DNA from: Poteriospumella lacustris
Taxonomy: Eukaryota > Sar > Chrysophyceae > Chromulinales > Dinobryaceae
Assembly (NCBI GenBank): GCA_008000375.1
Contig: SMOI01000266.1
Coordinates: forward strand, 1 to 44,498
Length of the DNA stretch: 44,498 nt
Direction: 5' to 3'
Of this stretch, positions 10,721 through 21,340 are shown piece by piece (within the stretch, counting starts at the first letter, position 1; the number at the start of each line of letters is the position of its first letter). Under the pieces are notes generated by a model. It had not been told where the DNA came from, searched no databases, and worked only from the letters and a program-made list of their open reading frames with translations. A program made the position numbers and the translations under genes.

Positions 10721-10991
10721 AAGGGATAAGAGACGACGCGTACCTGTGGCATATATCGTATTTAAAGGGGAACGAGTGCGTTACACGAGTAATCAACAAA
10801 CAACGAAATGACGGGAGGGGGAGGAGTTGGTATGCAGACTGGGTATGGGGGTGAGCACTGGTGGCACCACCGACGACGGTGTGAGTGTAGTGTGTAGTGT
10901 GTGCGCATTATCTTGGCGCACAGATTATTATTCCCGTCGTCCTGGTCATTCTGATTATCATTATCATAATGATTATCATCGGTCCCAGTCG
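10721..10991. other. Convergent intergenic region
   Basis: 271 bp between the 3' ends of two convergent genes. It includes a short alternating tract of ATTATCATTATCATAATG type. No gene seen. Confidence 0.5.
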
Positions 10992-12389
10992 TTACAAGCG
11001 CATACCCGCCATGGTACGAATCACTTCACACGACAACTCTTTCGACAAATGTTCGAAAAACGAGGCTTGGCCAATGACCGCGGTGGCATTCGTCGCGATG
11101 AATTTCAACGCGCTGGCTTTCAATCGTGCGGCACCAAAGTCATCGGCCAACCGTAACAAACTGGCGACATTGTCGGCCTTCATACGTTCGACCAAGTCTT
11201 GTTCACACAAGGCTTGTAGACGTCGGACATCGTATTTACAGGCCAACATCAACAACTGCTCGACACGGTCCGTCGTGGCGGCTTCTTCCTCAGAACCATC
11301 CGAAGGGTCGGTGATATCTGGATGCAGATGTATATGAGACGCTAGCGATGACGCTGTCGATGATGATGAACCCGCGGCGGTGGGTAGAGGTGGTCGTTCG
11401 TGGTGTTGAATGGAGGGGCAACGGTCGGTGTATAGAAACGATAAAAAGTCGCGCACCGTTTCCTCTGAGCAGTCGTGGAGCACCACCTGATGCGATACTG
11501 CCTCCAGCATGTTCGATTGAAACATGGCACGAAAGACGGGCGATCGTAACGCGAGAACAAACGAGTGGGCCGGAATACTCAAACTATCGGACAACGAGGC
11601 GCTGCTACCGTGGTCATCGACGGCCTCCGGATCCTCACTGGCTACAGAGGTAGATGGGATCACAATCGACACATCAGCACAACAGCGATTGAATAACAGG
11701 GCTTGCATGTCATCGTATAAGCTGCCGTTGTGATCGTGACGGGATCCTTTCAAAGTTTCATCGTCCACACAGGTGGTCAATCCCAATGGCTTCGGTGGCG
11801 CTTGAAGAATACGCTTCTCTTCTTGACTGAAAATACACAATTCCACCATCACCATGATCGTATCATCGACACAATGGCCCGATGCGGCATTCTTGAGTTC
11901 ATCACGTGAGATAAACTTCGCTTCGTGGCACAACAGCGCACGACCAGTGGCGGTAGACGTGACCGTTTTGACCGAATCAGAACTGACGAAATGGTTTTTC
12001 CATCCCATTTGATTCACTAACGACAAACGATACGTAGCTCGAACGGTTGTATTCGGAGATTCTAAATATATACCACATCCAAGATACGGCGAATTGTTGA
12101 GACTGAGATGCACGGTCCACGACATATCTTGAGCCTCAATAATCGGGCTGGCTATGGTGGCATTGGGGTCAGCGGAAATGTATCCCGACAAACCAACAAA
12201 GTGGGCCGTGAAGCTGATAGGTGTTTTCTTTAGTCTTGTTTCAACCACGATCGGTGTGTGACCAAGAGCTGGTTTAGACGAAGGGGTCGTGTTGTTCGAG
12301 TTGTGATGGGGATGGGGCGGGCTTGGAAATGGAGGAGGAAGCAGGACTGAGGAATGATTATGCATGGGAATACTGTGCAGTGGCTCCAT
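10992..12389 (-). CDS. MATH-BTB domain protein, probable cullin-3 substrate adaptor
   Basis: 465 residues, ATG at 12389, intronless. After a Pro/His-rich leader, residues about 55-190 look like a MATH/TRAF-type fold (GWKNHFVSSDSV, then a segment with FISRDELKNAASGHCVDDT as in SPOP-like proteins). A BTB/POZ domain follows (about 230-400) with the hallmark IPAHSFVLALRSPVFRAMF and a charged insert rich in Ser/His between its halves. The C-terminal region (ADNVASLLRLADDFGAARLK) resembles the helical BACK/3-box area that contacts CUL3. In this family MATH binds the substrate and BTB binds CUL3 to direct ubiquitination. It is convergent with the gene on its 3' side. Confidence 0.85.
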   Translation of the reverse strand: MEPLHSIPMHNHSSVLLPPPFPSPPHPHHNSNNTTPSSKPALGHTPIVVETRLKKTPISFTAHFVGLSGYISADPNATIASPIIEAQDMSWTVHLSLNNSPYLGCGIYLESPNTTVRATYRLSLVNQMGWKNHFVSSDSVKTVTSTATGRALLCHEAKFISRDELKNAASGHCVDDTIMVMVELCIFSQEEKRILQAPPKPLGLTTCVDDETLKGSRHDHNGSLYDDMQALLFNRCCADVSIVIPSTSVASEDPEAVDDHGSSASLSDSLSIPAHSFVLALRSPVFRAMFQSNMLEAVSHQVVLHDCSEETVRDFLSFLYTDRCPSIQHHERPPLPTAAGSSSSTASSLASHIHLHPDITDPSDGSEEEAATTDRVEQLLMLACKYDVRRLQALCEQDLVERMKADNVASLLRLADDFGAARLKASALKFIATNATAVIGQASFFEHLSKELSCEVIRTMAGMRL

Positions 12390-12987
12390 TGTGAACTTCT
12401 AAGTGATAAAACCGGCTTTGACACGGATGGGAATTCGTTGACTATTTTCGCGTGCGCGGAGGGAGAACGTCCACGACAAAGATGACGGACAATGCGAGAA
12501 GAAAGAGAGAGAACAGTGGTCCTTCTGTTAACTGAGAGCTATTATTCGAATTGTAATTTGAACGCAAATATGGAATACCATCATGGAATTGAAAGCGGAA
12601 AGGGGTGGGAGTGTCCTAGGTCTTAAATTTTCCCGCTCTAGGAACAGCAACAGCTCACACGGCCGTCGTCAGCGGCACTTCAACCTTCGACGTCGTCGTC
12701 TCGATGGTCGCCATCATGTAATCATGGAATCCCGAGGTTTCTGTCCATTTTTCCGTAAATTTTGTTGACCACTTTTTGGTGACGAAATTTTGGTGGGATT
12801 CCGACGAGATCTGGTGCGGCAACAAAAAGGCTGGGTGCTTGCTTGAGCGTTATTTGGTTCAAGAAGGAAGAAATTAGAATGAAATAAGACAGATCATTCT
12901 TCTAATTTTGTCGTAACTGCACACCGTAAAAGAGCAAACGTCCGGAAGGGGATTTGTATACATCGAAAGAGAGACGCTCGCGAATGA
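12390..12987. other. Divergent intergenic region
   Basis: 598 bp between the head-to-head MATH-BTB gene and a glycosyltransferase-like gene. It should contain both promoters. A frame at 12583-12768 is not supported as a gene. Confidence 0.5.
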
Positions 12988-14673
12988 ATGCGGGATAAAA
13001 ACATCGGAATGCAAAACTCAACAGGAAGAATTTGGTGGACAATCGTCGGCTTTTGGGTCATGGTCTTGATGCGGATAACGGTTGCAGATCTTGGTAATGA
13101 AACTCAGACGAATGTACATCGTCGATTGGATGCGCGGTATCAGTATCATTCACTTCTCGAACATTGCCGAGACAAAGGAGAGGCATACGCTGCGTCATTC
13201 CTGGTCCGTAAGGATTTCTTTTTGTTGTCGATGGAAAGATTGATCCTCAATCGCGAACCAGTCTTGGGAAAGCCACCATCATATTCGTACGATGGAGAGG
13301 CCTGGATCAAACGACGACGCGAACTCCTGAAGAAGTCCAACATTGAATCCGCGACATTTTCCATGATGACCCACGTCACCGATCAGCTCTTGAAGGAATC
13401 GGGTCGTGAATATGATGGCGGTCGTATTTACCAGAGCATTGACGTGTTGGACTTCTCCGTTCTTCATTTGTCCACATACGAACGACTGCTGCATCGCTAT
13501 TCAGAGAACTTGAGAGTCCGTGAAGGTATTGAAGACTACAGTGCCATCGAACAAGCCACCGAAGTCTTTAAAGTCAAAGGACTTCAACGTCAGCGTATGG
13601 AGCCTGTTTACAAAGAAGGAGTGATCCCGTCGACGTTGAATCATTTCCAACGGACCGTCGTGGTGATGCCGTATCTGGGCCACGAACAAGGCGAAGGCAA
13701 CAGTAAAATCATGTATCGCCAACGGTACTTAGCCGCTTGCTTTTGGAGTTATTACGCCTATTACCCTCACATTGTAGTCGTGGTATCATCGGTGATCGAT
13801 CGCGATTATATCTTGAAACAATCGGGGCTGCCGTTCTTCGACGTCATCTATGTGCCGGAATTGCCATCTCCTTCCAGCCTACCCTTTGCCGCGGTCATGG
13901 CGGCCGCACGACGAATGAGTACCTCCACTCCCAAGCAGCCTGATCAAGACGATGTATCTTCATCCTCTCCCTCTTCTCCCTCTTCATCGTCCTCGTCGTC
14001 CTCGTCGTCCTCTTCGTTGGGCGCAAAGAAACTGAAGAAAACCATGTGGCGCACTCAGTTTGACTTCATTTTCTACACGGAATCGGATCAAATGCTCGTC
14101 GCGCGATCCGAAGACCGGTTGTCCGAGTTCTACAAGGCCATCAAGCGAGATCCAAGTCGTCGTTGGGATCAAGACTTCATGCTCAGTCCACATCGCTTGA
14201 CGGTTTACCCGAAAGTGGTGTTGCAACACATTTACAAGTTTCCCGCAACAGAAATTCAACAGTTACCGTTCATCCCGGTTCAGGGGAAGCCTGGTGAAGT
14301 CTTACTGATGGGTGACCCTTCGGAAAAAGGCACGGCTACCACCATGCCACGTCGTGATTTGCAATCGTCGATGGTGAAACCACAAGTGGTGGCGCGGTCG
14401 GACGTCGATTACCATGTCGATTGGCAATGTTGTCAACAGCCGTCCCAAATGTGTCGTCGACCACGTGATCATTGGGCAGTGTTGACCTCCAATGCCGAAA
14501 AGCGACGACAACACCCATACCCCACCGCACCCGCCTTGGTGTCGTTGTTTCATCCGCAGTTGTATATCGCGTTGGGCAATGTTGACTTCCATTACGAACG
14601 GTTTCATGGCTGTACGTTGACTGGTTTTATCAATCGCGATCGTCAACAAGACCTCCGTTGTCCGAATGTCTGA
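12988..14673 (+). CDS. Type II membrane glycosyltransferase-like protein, paralogue A
   Basis: 561 residues from ATG 12988, intronless. A single hydrophobic segment (about 15-33) near a short basic N-terminus suggests a signal anchor in the secretory pathway. It is a paralogue of the minus-strand gene at 18015-19493: both share CRD(K/S)GEAY near the start, a DVLDFSV(L/I)HLS(T/A)YERLL block, RTVVVMP(Y/F)LG, a YLAACFWS segment, DRDYIL-Q-S-LPF, F-(Y/F)-TESDQ, a D-QCC motif and a C-terminal LGN-(D/N)FH block. The acidic TESDQ motif after a hydrophobic strand recalls the DxD-type metal site of GT-A glycosyltransferases, but this is only a resemblance. A Ser-rich run interrupts the protein near residue 330. 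A substrate cannot be named. Confidence 0.75.
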   Translation: MRDKNIGMQNSTGRIWWTIVGFWVMVLMRITVADLGNETQTNVHRRLDARYQYHSLLEHCRDKGEAYAASFLVRKDFFLLSMERLILNREPVLGKPPSYSYDGEAWIKRRRELLKKSNIESATFSMMTHVTDQLLKESGREYDGGRIYQSIDVLDFSVLHLSTYERLLHRYSENLRVREGIEDYSAIEQATEVFKVKGLQRQRMEPVYKEGVIPSTLNHFQRTVVVMPYLGHEQGEGNSKIMYRQRYLAACFWSYYAYYPHIVVVVSSVIDRDYILKQSGLPFFDVIYVPELPSPSSLPFAAVMAAARRMSTSTPKQPDQDDVSSSSPSSPSSSSSSSSSSSSLGAKKLKKTMWRTQFDFIFYTESDQMLVARSEDRLSEFYKAIKRDPSRRWDQDFMLSPHRLTVYPKVVLQHIYKFPATEIQQLPFIPVQGKPGEVLLMGDPSEKGTATTMPRRDLQSSMVKPQVVARSDVDYHVDWQCCQQPSQMCRRPRDHWAVLTSNAEKRRQHPYPTAPALVSLFHPQLYIALGNVDFHYERFHGCTLTGFINRDRQQDLRCPNV

Positions 14674-15988
14674 TCGCGGTCGTTTCGCTTTTTTGCCACG
14701 TCCCCTCTTCTTTTTTCGCGAGGTTTGTTGCATCGCTGTTCATGACGACTGTAGCGGTACCAAACTCCGCGGTCCGGTTTCTCGTACGCACATCTTCTCT
14801 CGTGTGGTTACTCCACCTACCCGTCTATCATTCAAGGCTGTATAGCCACGTTTGCCATCGTTTGTTTCTCACACATATATCTGTTGATGCTTTGTACGGG
14901 TGTGTGTTGGGTGGAGGGAGCTTCGCCTCCTCTTTTCCCTCGCCATTCGATTATCTGTCGGTTTTTACCAGCAAGTTACTTGCCTTCTTCTTCATCTGAC
15001 AACTATCGTCTTCTTGCCTTCGGCGACCCCTCTCTTCACTCGTGTATCGTTCGTGGCACTCTTGCCTTCGCCCTTGTCTCCTTCTATAGGAACACTGAAG
15101 TTGTAGCCCCGAGCTCCCGAGTTTATGAGGAGGTGCCACCTTCTCACACTATCTCTCCTTCTCCTACCCCTTATATTCGCCTTTGTTCATTTTTTCGACC
15201 GTGTACTTCCTTGCCTCTCTCCGAGCATCTGTCTGTGTATATATGCCTCCACCCCCTCCACCTTTAGCTGTAGTTTCATTTGCATCAAATTCGTTTCTCT
15301 AAAATCCTCCTCCTCGCGCTTACAGCGGGGTCGGACTCGTAGTTTGCATGTTGTCACGGTGGTCGACAGGCGTACCTACCATTGCACGATTACGTGCGAT
15401 GAGGTAGAGGTGCTTTGAGTACCCGTGACATCGCAGTTTGTACATATATTTCCATACAGAAACCTCGTCTCCCTTCCATCGCCTACCCCAGTTGTTCTAC
15501 TTTGTTTCTTGCTCTTCTGCGTACAGTGTACTTCTGTTCCCCCCTCTCGCATGTCGTTTCGTTCGCTTTGTTGTACCATACTCAGTTGGTATAATGCCCA
15601 CGCCTCATCCCATCTTCCCTCATATGCTCTGGCATACCACAGAGACGTACCATCCGCACCTAATTCTCGATGTCGGTCACCGTGTTCCTATAGGGCAGGG
15701 TGGTCCTCGCGACGTGATTATTTCTTCCTCCTTCATTAGTCAAGGACTCAGCGTAGATTCTTTCTTTGGTCGTTTTAATAGTGTCTAACTCTGAAAATGT
15801 CCATGCATGTGATTCGTTGCTCTCTTTGTCGTGTGCAAATATGAATTCCTCACCGGCGCTGTCACTGTATGTATTGGCAAATGAAAGACTTCGCTGTTGA
15901 TTGGACGAGTAGCAGCAGATAGACATGACATTCCGGATTTTACTCTGTGTGAGTGTTCCACTCTACTTTTCCTACTCCGTCTTGTGTC

Positions 15989-16010
15989 CACGTGCAGCGT
16001 ACTGCACGTG
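15989..16010. promoter_or_regulatory. Perfect inverted repeat containing two CACGTG boxes
   Basis: CACGTGCAG, a 4-base spacer CGTA, then CTGCACGTG. Each 9-bp arm contains the CACGTG core bound by bHLH or bZIP factors. It lies about 500 bp upstream of the gene starting at 16506. Confidence 0.45.
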
Positions 16011-16293
16011 TGTCACGCACAAATGCGAGTCCCGAGTTATCTTGTATCTCATCTGCCTCCCGAGGTTCGCTCTCCAGTGGTATTGGCGAAGGAAGTACCG
16101 CTTCCTTGGTCGAACTCACGAGCTCCGATGCCACAATCAGTGGTTATGATACCCCATAGACAATGATATTCTTTTCTGCTGGGAAGGAAATGTAAAAGAA
16201 AAACAAACCATTGAAACCAAAACGACCCCTCCAGGGATGAAGGTAGAAATGGTTGTTTCCTGTTTCCAACCCGTGTCGCAAGTGGACACAACA

Positions 16294-16353
16294 AACGAAG
16301 GGGACGGGGAGCAACGAAGGGGACGTGGAGCAGCAGCAACGAAGGGGGCGAGG
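16294..16353 (+). repeat. Three imperfect tandem copies of an AACGAAGGGG-type unit
   Basis: Three units beginning AACGAAGGGG start at 16294, 16313 and 16338, separated by short AGC-containing spacers. They are about 150 bp upstream of the next ATG and could be promoter or 5' UTR. Confidence 0.7.
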
Positions 16354-16505
16354 GATTAAACCCCTTTCCCTTTCTTCTGCATCTCACCTCTTCAATGCTT
16401 TTCGCTGATGTCGCCAGTGAATATCTCACACATTACTCGCACTACTGTGATAGAATCGAAAAGACACCAGAACCTCCCCAGCACTTGTCAATCAATCAAT
16501 CAACA

Positions 16506-17764
16506 ATGTCGACATCCCATCCGGCCCCGACCATAGAAACACACTCACGGGTTGTTTCTATCTCCGTTGCAACATTTCCCGGACAACGTCCGGAACTTCA
16601 ATTGCGAGTACTCGGCGATCGGCACACATTGAAAGATGTGGCTAATTTCATTTTTGATTGCTATTTGGCGGATGTACGTGGAGAGGAACTTGAGGACCAC
16701 TTGTGGAGATTTGAACCGATAGGAGCAGTCTACGGAGTGGCCCTGAACCATGAACTACCCCTTCTATCGCCTGATATGTCGTTCAAGGGCCGATTCGAGG
16801 AGGAATCGACGGCAACGAGCTTCCCTCTTCGAGAAGGTTCCGAAACGAACTTTTGGTATGATGAGGGATCACCGACTGTACTCTATGTACATCTTGACAG
16901 TGTTCGCCCGATGCCGTTGGGTAGAGCAGAAACTGACTATCCCATCGAAGTCAAGGAGCTTTCAGCACAACAAGAAGAACTAAAGCGCCAACGTCTTTCC
17001 GGAGCTCCGTCACTGACCATACCCATGGATGAAGCATATCCTCACGTTGCCCATCGGTGGCTACGTGACCATCAAATCCATGTCGATTTAGGCAGGGGTT
17101 GTGAACCACATGATCAAAGTGAGGCCGATGTGTGGTGTCAAATCTGGGGTGGGGGATCTCAGATGGCTTATACCAGCAGTTTGGAATGTTTCTTCCCGTT
17201 CAGCGACATGGATGAATTCTGGTGGTGTTGCGAGAAAGGAATTGAGAAGCAGATTTCCCCTGGCCATCCTTCGTCGATGAAGAAGAAGTATAAGAAAAGA
17301 ATTGATAGCGGTGAGACCTACGAAACGGTGACCGTACATGATGATCTTCAAGTGATTGTCAGTGTCTATCCAAGTACCATTCCAGCCACGCAGTATAGAC
17401 CAACGATAGTGCGCGACATGTATTTCGACTGCTCTTCCTCGGCCACGGAAAAAGTCGTTCGTTCGGAATCCACGTGGTCGTTCAACTTTGCTCTCCCAGT
17501 TGATTGGAAAGAATCGACCAATCCTCCCAATTTCTCGTTTACTCACCAGTTCCCCAAATGCAGCCAGTGGTTGACACATTCCACCACGAAATGTTACTGG
17601 ATGAAAATGAAGGAGGTGTTTTATCCGCTGTCACGGGGCGTAATCACCCAAAGAAGCCCGACAACGTGGTGCACAGAACCTTGAAACATACCACTCTGCA
17701 TGCCATGTTCCAAGATATGGAAGAACAGCTCGTGCTGCCAAAATCGTGGATGAAAAAGAAGTGA
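16506..17764 (+). CDS. pRiA4b ORF-3-like (PRiA4_ORF3 family-like) protein
   Basis: ATG 16506 follows an AATCAATCAATCAAC leader; an in-frame ATG at 16395 is also possible. The first frame ends at 17684 with an uninformative tail, while another frame continues to 17764. A 65-bp intron 17499-17563 (GTTGAT...ATGCAG) would join them in phase and give 397 residues ending in WMKKK; a plain frameshift is the alternative. The N-terminal half recalls the pRiA4b ORF-3 fold: an LQLRVLGDRHTLKDVA segment, then EDHLWRFEPIGAVYG, then a WYDEGSPTVLYVHLDSV strand. Family assignment is moderate. Biochemical function is not established for such proteins, so none is proposed. Confidence 0.5.
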
Positions 17765-18014
17765 TGATGAAAATGAAACTAGTGTTCAACCGTCGCTTGT
17801 TGATCGAGAGCAATTCATGTTGCGCCTTGTGCCAAAAACAATTCACATTACCTCAGCTCCAACTGCCTTTCAGTGAAAATATGCGTCCTTTTCAGACAGC
17901 TATTGCTATTTACCACAAAGATACTATTAAACCCATTTGCAATTCAACTATCTGCAAACCGATTCAAACGAAACGCAATAGGATTTGGAACAAAAGGATA
18001 GTTATAGGACATCA
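17765..18014. other. Convergent intergenic region
   Basis: 250 bp between the 3' ends of convergent genes; AT-richer than its surroundings. No gene supported. Confidence 0.5.
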
Positions 18015-19493
18015 TTATGGGCACTCATGATGGTTGGTGGATTCACGTAATACACAGGCTCGGTACATTTCGCTGTGAAAATTGGAATTGCCAAGAGGAA
18101 CTTGAAGTCCAAAGATGTTCACCACGGGTACACTGGTGTTGGAGACCTTCCGCCAATCGTTCCGTTCCGTGCAATGTTGACGTGGCAAGCAACATTGCAT
18201 GTCCATCCAGTCATAGGGACTTCGTGGATGAAACGTGGACGTCAACACTCCCTCTTCGATGCGTGGAGGCGTCATGCCAGTTGCGGTTGATGATGGTGGT
18301 GTCTCCGTCGATGAAGGGAAATTTGTCACATCCACTGTTCGTTTGTGGAAATGTTTCAATACCGATGCGGGATATGCCATCAATCGATGTGGAATCATCA
18401 AATGTCGGCGATTCAAATCCAAATACGCATAAATATCATCGGGGATACGCATCATCAGGATTTGATCTGATTCCGTGAAAAACATAAACTCAAATTGTGA
18501 CCATGTGCCATTCATGATGCGTGCTTTGGTGGTTTGCACGGTCGCCACGGGTAGGGACGCACTCTTCGGTAATCCTTCCAACAAAACCACATCCCAAAAG
18601 GGCAAATTAGACTGATGCAAGATATAATCACGATCCTTGACCGATTTCACCATCGCCACGACGTGAGGATACTGTGCGAAAAAACTCCAAAAACAGGCAG
18701 CTAAATAAGCTTGTCGATTCGCCAGCTTGGAATGACCCGCACCCATATCAGATCCCAGAAACGGCATGACTACCACCGTCCTTAGATGTGCATCGTGATC
18801 TAAGGGAAACGGATGCTTGTTAGTCGGTTTGAGCAGCTGCTTGCCGACCTCATCAGGTGTAGTCGCCACCAGGGGTGTCTTCGGAAGGTGGTATGACACT
18901 TCTGGATGCAATGTCAAGTAGTATTTCTTCAAAATCTCCGCAGACTCATGCACTGGATCTAAGTTATTGCGATCTTCTTTCACTTCGGGCGACGATTTTT
19001 GCCAACGTAGCAGTAGTCGTTCGTACGCGGACAAATGGATCACGGAGAAATCCAATACATCCAAGGTTTGCAGAATACTCCCGGTTCGATTTTTGCTGGG
19101 ATCTGCTCGGCCATTCATCATAATGAAGCTTCCCATTTCACAGTTCACCCATGTTAAGTTGTAGTCGGTTTTCTGCTCAATCAAATGTTCTTTGTGAATC
19201 AAATATGCCGCACTGTAGGCTTCACCACTGTCTCTACATCGATGAAAGAGCGGTCGGTGAGAATCACGATTTGCCAACGCTGCAATCGCTGCGATTTCCT
19301 TTTTCTGGCTGTTTGTGGCCCTCAGATGTCGCGATGGAGTGTGAACCGCGAAAGCATCGCCTGATATGCCCATTTCCACTTCAAAATGAAAGAACTTGCG
19401 TCCTACGGTCTCATTTCTGGCTTGGACGGGTAAAAGTATTGACACACAAAGGTAAAGACAGAAAAGAAATATCATTGTCACGATTGGCCGCAT
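18015..19493 (-). CDS. Type II membrane or secreted glycosyltransferase-like protein, paralogue B
   Basis: 492 residues from ATG 19493; the frame is open further upstream but without a better ATG. The start is MRPIV followed by a strongly hydrophobic segment (about 6-22) ending LLPVQARNE, so either a signal peptide or a signal anchor. It is homologous to the gene at 12988-14673 along most of its length (CRDSGEAY, DVLDFSVIHLSAYERLL, RTVVVMPFLGSD, YLAACFWSFFAQYPHV, FTESDQI, MQCC, LGNSNFH). It lacks that protein's Ser-rich insert. The two copies are on opposite strands with one unrelated gene between them, so they are an old, dispersed duplication rather than a recent tandem one. A Golgi carbohydrate-modifying role is possible but unproven. 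Confidence 0.75.
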   Translation of the reverse strand: MRPIVTMIFLFCLYLCVSILLPVQARNETVGRKFFHFEVEMGISGDAFAVHTPSRHLRATNSQKKEIAAIAALANRDSHRPLFHRCRDSGEAYSAAYLIHKEHLIEQKTDYNLTWVNCEMGSFIMMNGRADPSKNRTGSILQTLDVLDFSVIHLSAYERLLLRWQKSSPEVKEDRNNLDPVHESAEILKKYYLTLHPEVSYHLPKTPLVATTPDEVGKQLLKPTNKHPFPLDHDAHLRTVVVMPFLGSDMGAGHSKLANRQAYLAACFWSFFAQYPHVVAMVKSVKDRDYILHQSNLPFWDVVLLEGLPKSASLPVATVQTTKARIMNGTWSQFEFMFFTESDQILMMRIPDDIYAYLDLNRRHLMIPHRLMAYPASVLKHFHKRTVDVTNFPSSTETPPSSTATGMTPPRIEEGVLTSTFHPRSPYDWMDMQCCLPRQHCTERNDWRKVSNTSVPVVNIFGLQVPLGNSNFHSEMYRACVLRESTNHHECP

Positions 19494-19958
19494 GATGAGG
19501 CACAGTAGGACTCTTCGGAATGCGACCACTGAACCAACAACAACTTTCGCCCGCAAACAACAACGGCAACGACTTTCCCCGCAACAGAAGCAATAGAAAC
19601 ACCAAGGTTCTTCGTTTCTCTCAGTGATATGATGTGAAAAATGCTGATAGCCTCACTCTGGTAGAGACAAGACCAGAAGACGAGCGAGCTGTTCCACTTC
19701 GCTGTCATCATGATGATGACAGCCCTTGTCCGGAAAAACGCAAAAGGAAGTGGAAAGACCCGGAAATACGGATGTGGGGTGGGAGGAACGTTAGACATTT
19801 CTATCGTCGTCTGGCGTGTGATCTCTGGAAGTGGATGAAAAGAAACGTGGTGAAGTGAGATCATGCACTTTCTATACGGTTGATTGATTTGTGCGTCTTG
19901 GTGCACCCCTTTTCTTATCAAGTCTCCCTGAAATCAAAGCTTAAGAAACAGACTTTGG
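19494..19958. other. Divergent intergenic region
   Basis: 465 bp between head-to-head genes (glycosyltransferase-like B and ankyrin-F-box). Presumed to contain both promoters; no distinct element recognised. Confidence 0.4.
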
Positions 19959-20930
19959 ATGGAGTTTGTGAAATCTCGACCCACGACAAGTGGTGGTCGA
20001 CCTGGAACTAGTAGTGGACGCCCTGGGACAAGTAGTGGAAGACGTGCATCCACCACTGCTGCTGCGTTTTCTGATATCGGTCCAGATATTGAAAATGTCA
20101 ATGCAGAATCTCTTATTTTGAAAGAAGTTGGACAAGACGATTTTCTTCGTATCACCAATCATGATCGATTCATTCGAGAAAACAAAGCTCTTTTAGCAAC
20201 CGAAGACGGAAGATATCAGGATATTTTAAAGCTTGTCGAAAGTGGACTGGATGTAACAACATGCAAGGGTCTGAATGGACTGTCACTTCTGCATATTGCT
20301 GCAAGTAAAGGTCATGGTCTACTCATATCAGAGTTTATTCGATTGGGAATATCTCCAAACGTTCAAAACGACTCCAATGAATCGCCTCTTCACTCAGCGG
20401 TGTATGGTGGATTTATTCTTGCGGTGGATCAGTTGCTAGACTTTGGTGCGGAAATCGACGCCCAGAACAGTGACGACGAGACTCCCCTGTTTTACGCGGT
20501 GCGTCGCAATTTTCCGGCCATCGTTAGGCTATTAGTTCAGCGTGGTGCTGACGTGAATATATGTGATACTATTGGAGATAAAGCGGCGGATCGCACCAGC
20601 AACCCAACCATTTTGCGTCATTTAGTATCAAATCCGGCGACGGTACATCACGATGCCAACGATCGATGGTCTCATGATGTGTTGCTGCATATCATGTCGT
20701 ACTTGAACGCTCCCGATTTGATGAGGGTTTCCTGTGTTTGTACGAAATGGCATAGAATCAGCGAAAGTGAAGAGCTGTGGCGATCGCTTGGGGTGCGAAA
20801 ATGGGAAATCGCCTTGAAAAGCTCGCTCGGATTCGCCCCCACCGCAACGGCGGCCATTTTCAAACCCAAACGCTCGTCTTCGTTGAAATTGAAATCGACA
20901 TCAGCGAAGAAACAGACTCTGTATATATAA
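19959..20930 (+). CDS. Ankyrin-repeat F-box protein
   Basis: 323 residues, intronless, ATG 19959. The N-terminus is low-complexity with repeats of GRPGTSSG. Residues about 80-215 hold ankyrin repeats (GLSLLHIAASKGH, ESPLHSAVYGGF, ETPLFYAVRRNFPAIVRLL, RGADVNICD). An F-box follows at about 228-275 (WSHDVLLHIMSYLNAPDLMRV, then VCTKWHRISESEELW). The C-terminus is basic. F-box proteins join substrates to SKP1-cullin-1 ubiquitin ligases; here the ankyrin repeats would be the substrate-binding part, in an order (ankyrin before F-box) less common than the reverse. The substrate is unknown. Confidence 0.85.
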   Translation: MEFVKSRPTTSGGRPGTSSGRPGTSSGRRASTTAAAFSDIGPDIENVNAESLILKEVGQDDFLRITNHDRFIRENKALLATEDGRYQDILKLVESGLDVTTCKGLNGLSLLHIAASKGHGLLISEFIRLGISPNVQNDSNESPLHSAVYGGFILAVDQLLDFGAEIDAQNSDDETPLFYAVRRNFPAIVRLLVQRGADVNICDTIGDKAADRTSNPTILRHLVSNPATVHHDANDRWSHDVLLHIMSYLNAPDLMRVSCVCTKWHRISESEELWRSLGVRKWEIALKSSLGFAPTATAAIFKPKRSSSLKLKSTSAKKQTLYI

Positions 20931-21340
20931 CTATTCATTCACGGTGTGTTACTTCTTCGTTGTTCGCGGCATGGCGAAGGTGATGGTGAATTGGTGTCGC
21001 GAAGGGAGTCGTCATTCCTCGCTCCTTTTCAACTGCCCTAACCTCTGCACCAATTGGATATACTGTAACGAACATGATAGGAGAAATCGAAAACGTTTGA
21101 GTTAGACTGATGTTTACACTGATGCGAAAGCGAAGGAAGCGAAGGAAGCAACGACAAGATTTAAAACGTGGTGGTTGTGTCAAGTGCATAGAACAATCAA
21201 ATACGCTGGAAACTACAGAATACGATAGTTTCGATAGAAGTGGTAAATATGATAGACAAGGGTGAAGGGAAAATGGTTCACCCCCGTGAAAGTAAGACAT
21301 AGAGTAAAGCCCAGCCAGCAGGCTATAACAGTCAGCCAGA
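20931..21340. other. Convergent intergenic region
   Basis: 410 bp between the 3' ends of the ankyrin-F-box and LOG-family genes. No gene or clear motif seen. Confidence 0.5.

Larger units (their letters stand above)
14674..16505. other. 1.8-kb intergenic, pyrimidine-rich, no supported gene
   Basis: Long CT-rich stretches keep several short frames open on the plus strand, but none has a domain or consistent coding pattern. A G-box palindrome (15989-16010) and a short tandem repeat (16294-16353) lie near the downstream gene. It is unusually large compared with other gaps here. Confidence 0.5.

Noticed and set aside
10897-11337. Plus-strand 146-codon frame overlapping the MATH-BTB gene
   Set aside because: It overlaps the conserved C-terminal region of the BTB protein on the other strand and shows no domain.
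14734-16395. Several 60-130 codon frames in the pyrimidine-rich gap
   Set aside because: Low-complexity Ser/Leu/Phe-rich products in overlapping frames, no domain, and inconsistent starts.
9274-19957. Shared 16-mer TAAGAAACAGACTTTG near 9274 and 19942
   Set aside because: One lies in the predicted intron of the 9215 gene, the other just before the ankyrin-F-box ATG. A single 16-bp match in a 44-kb window can occur by chance and nothing around it matches.
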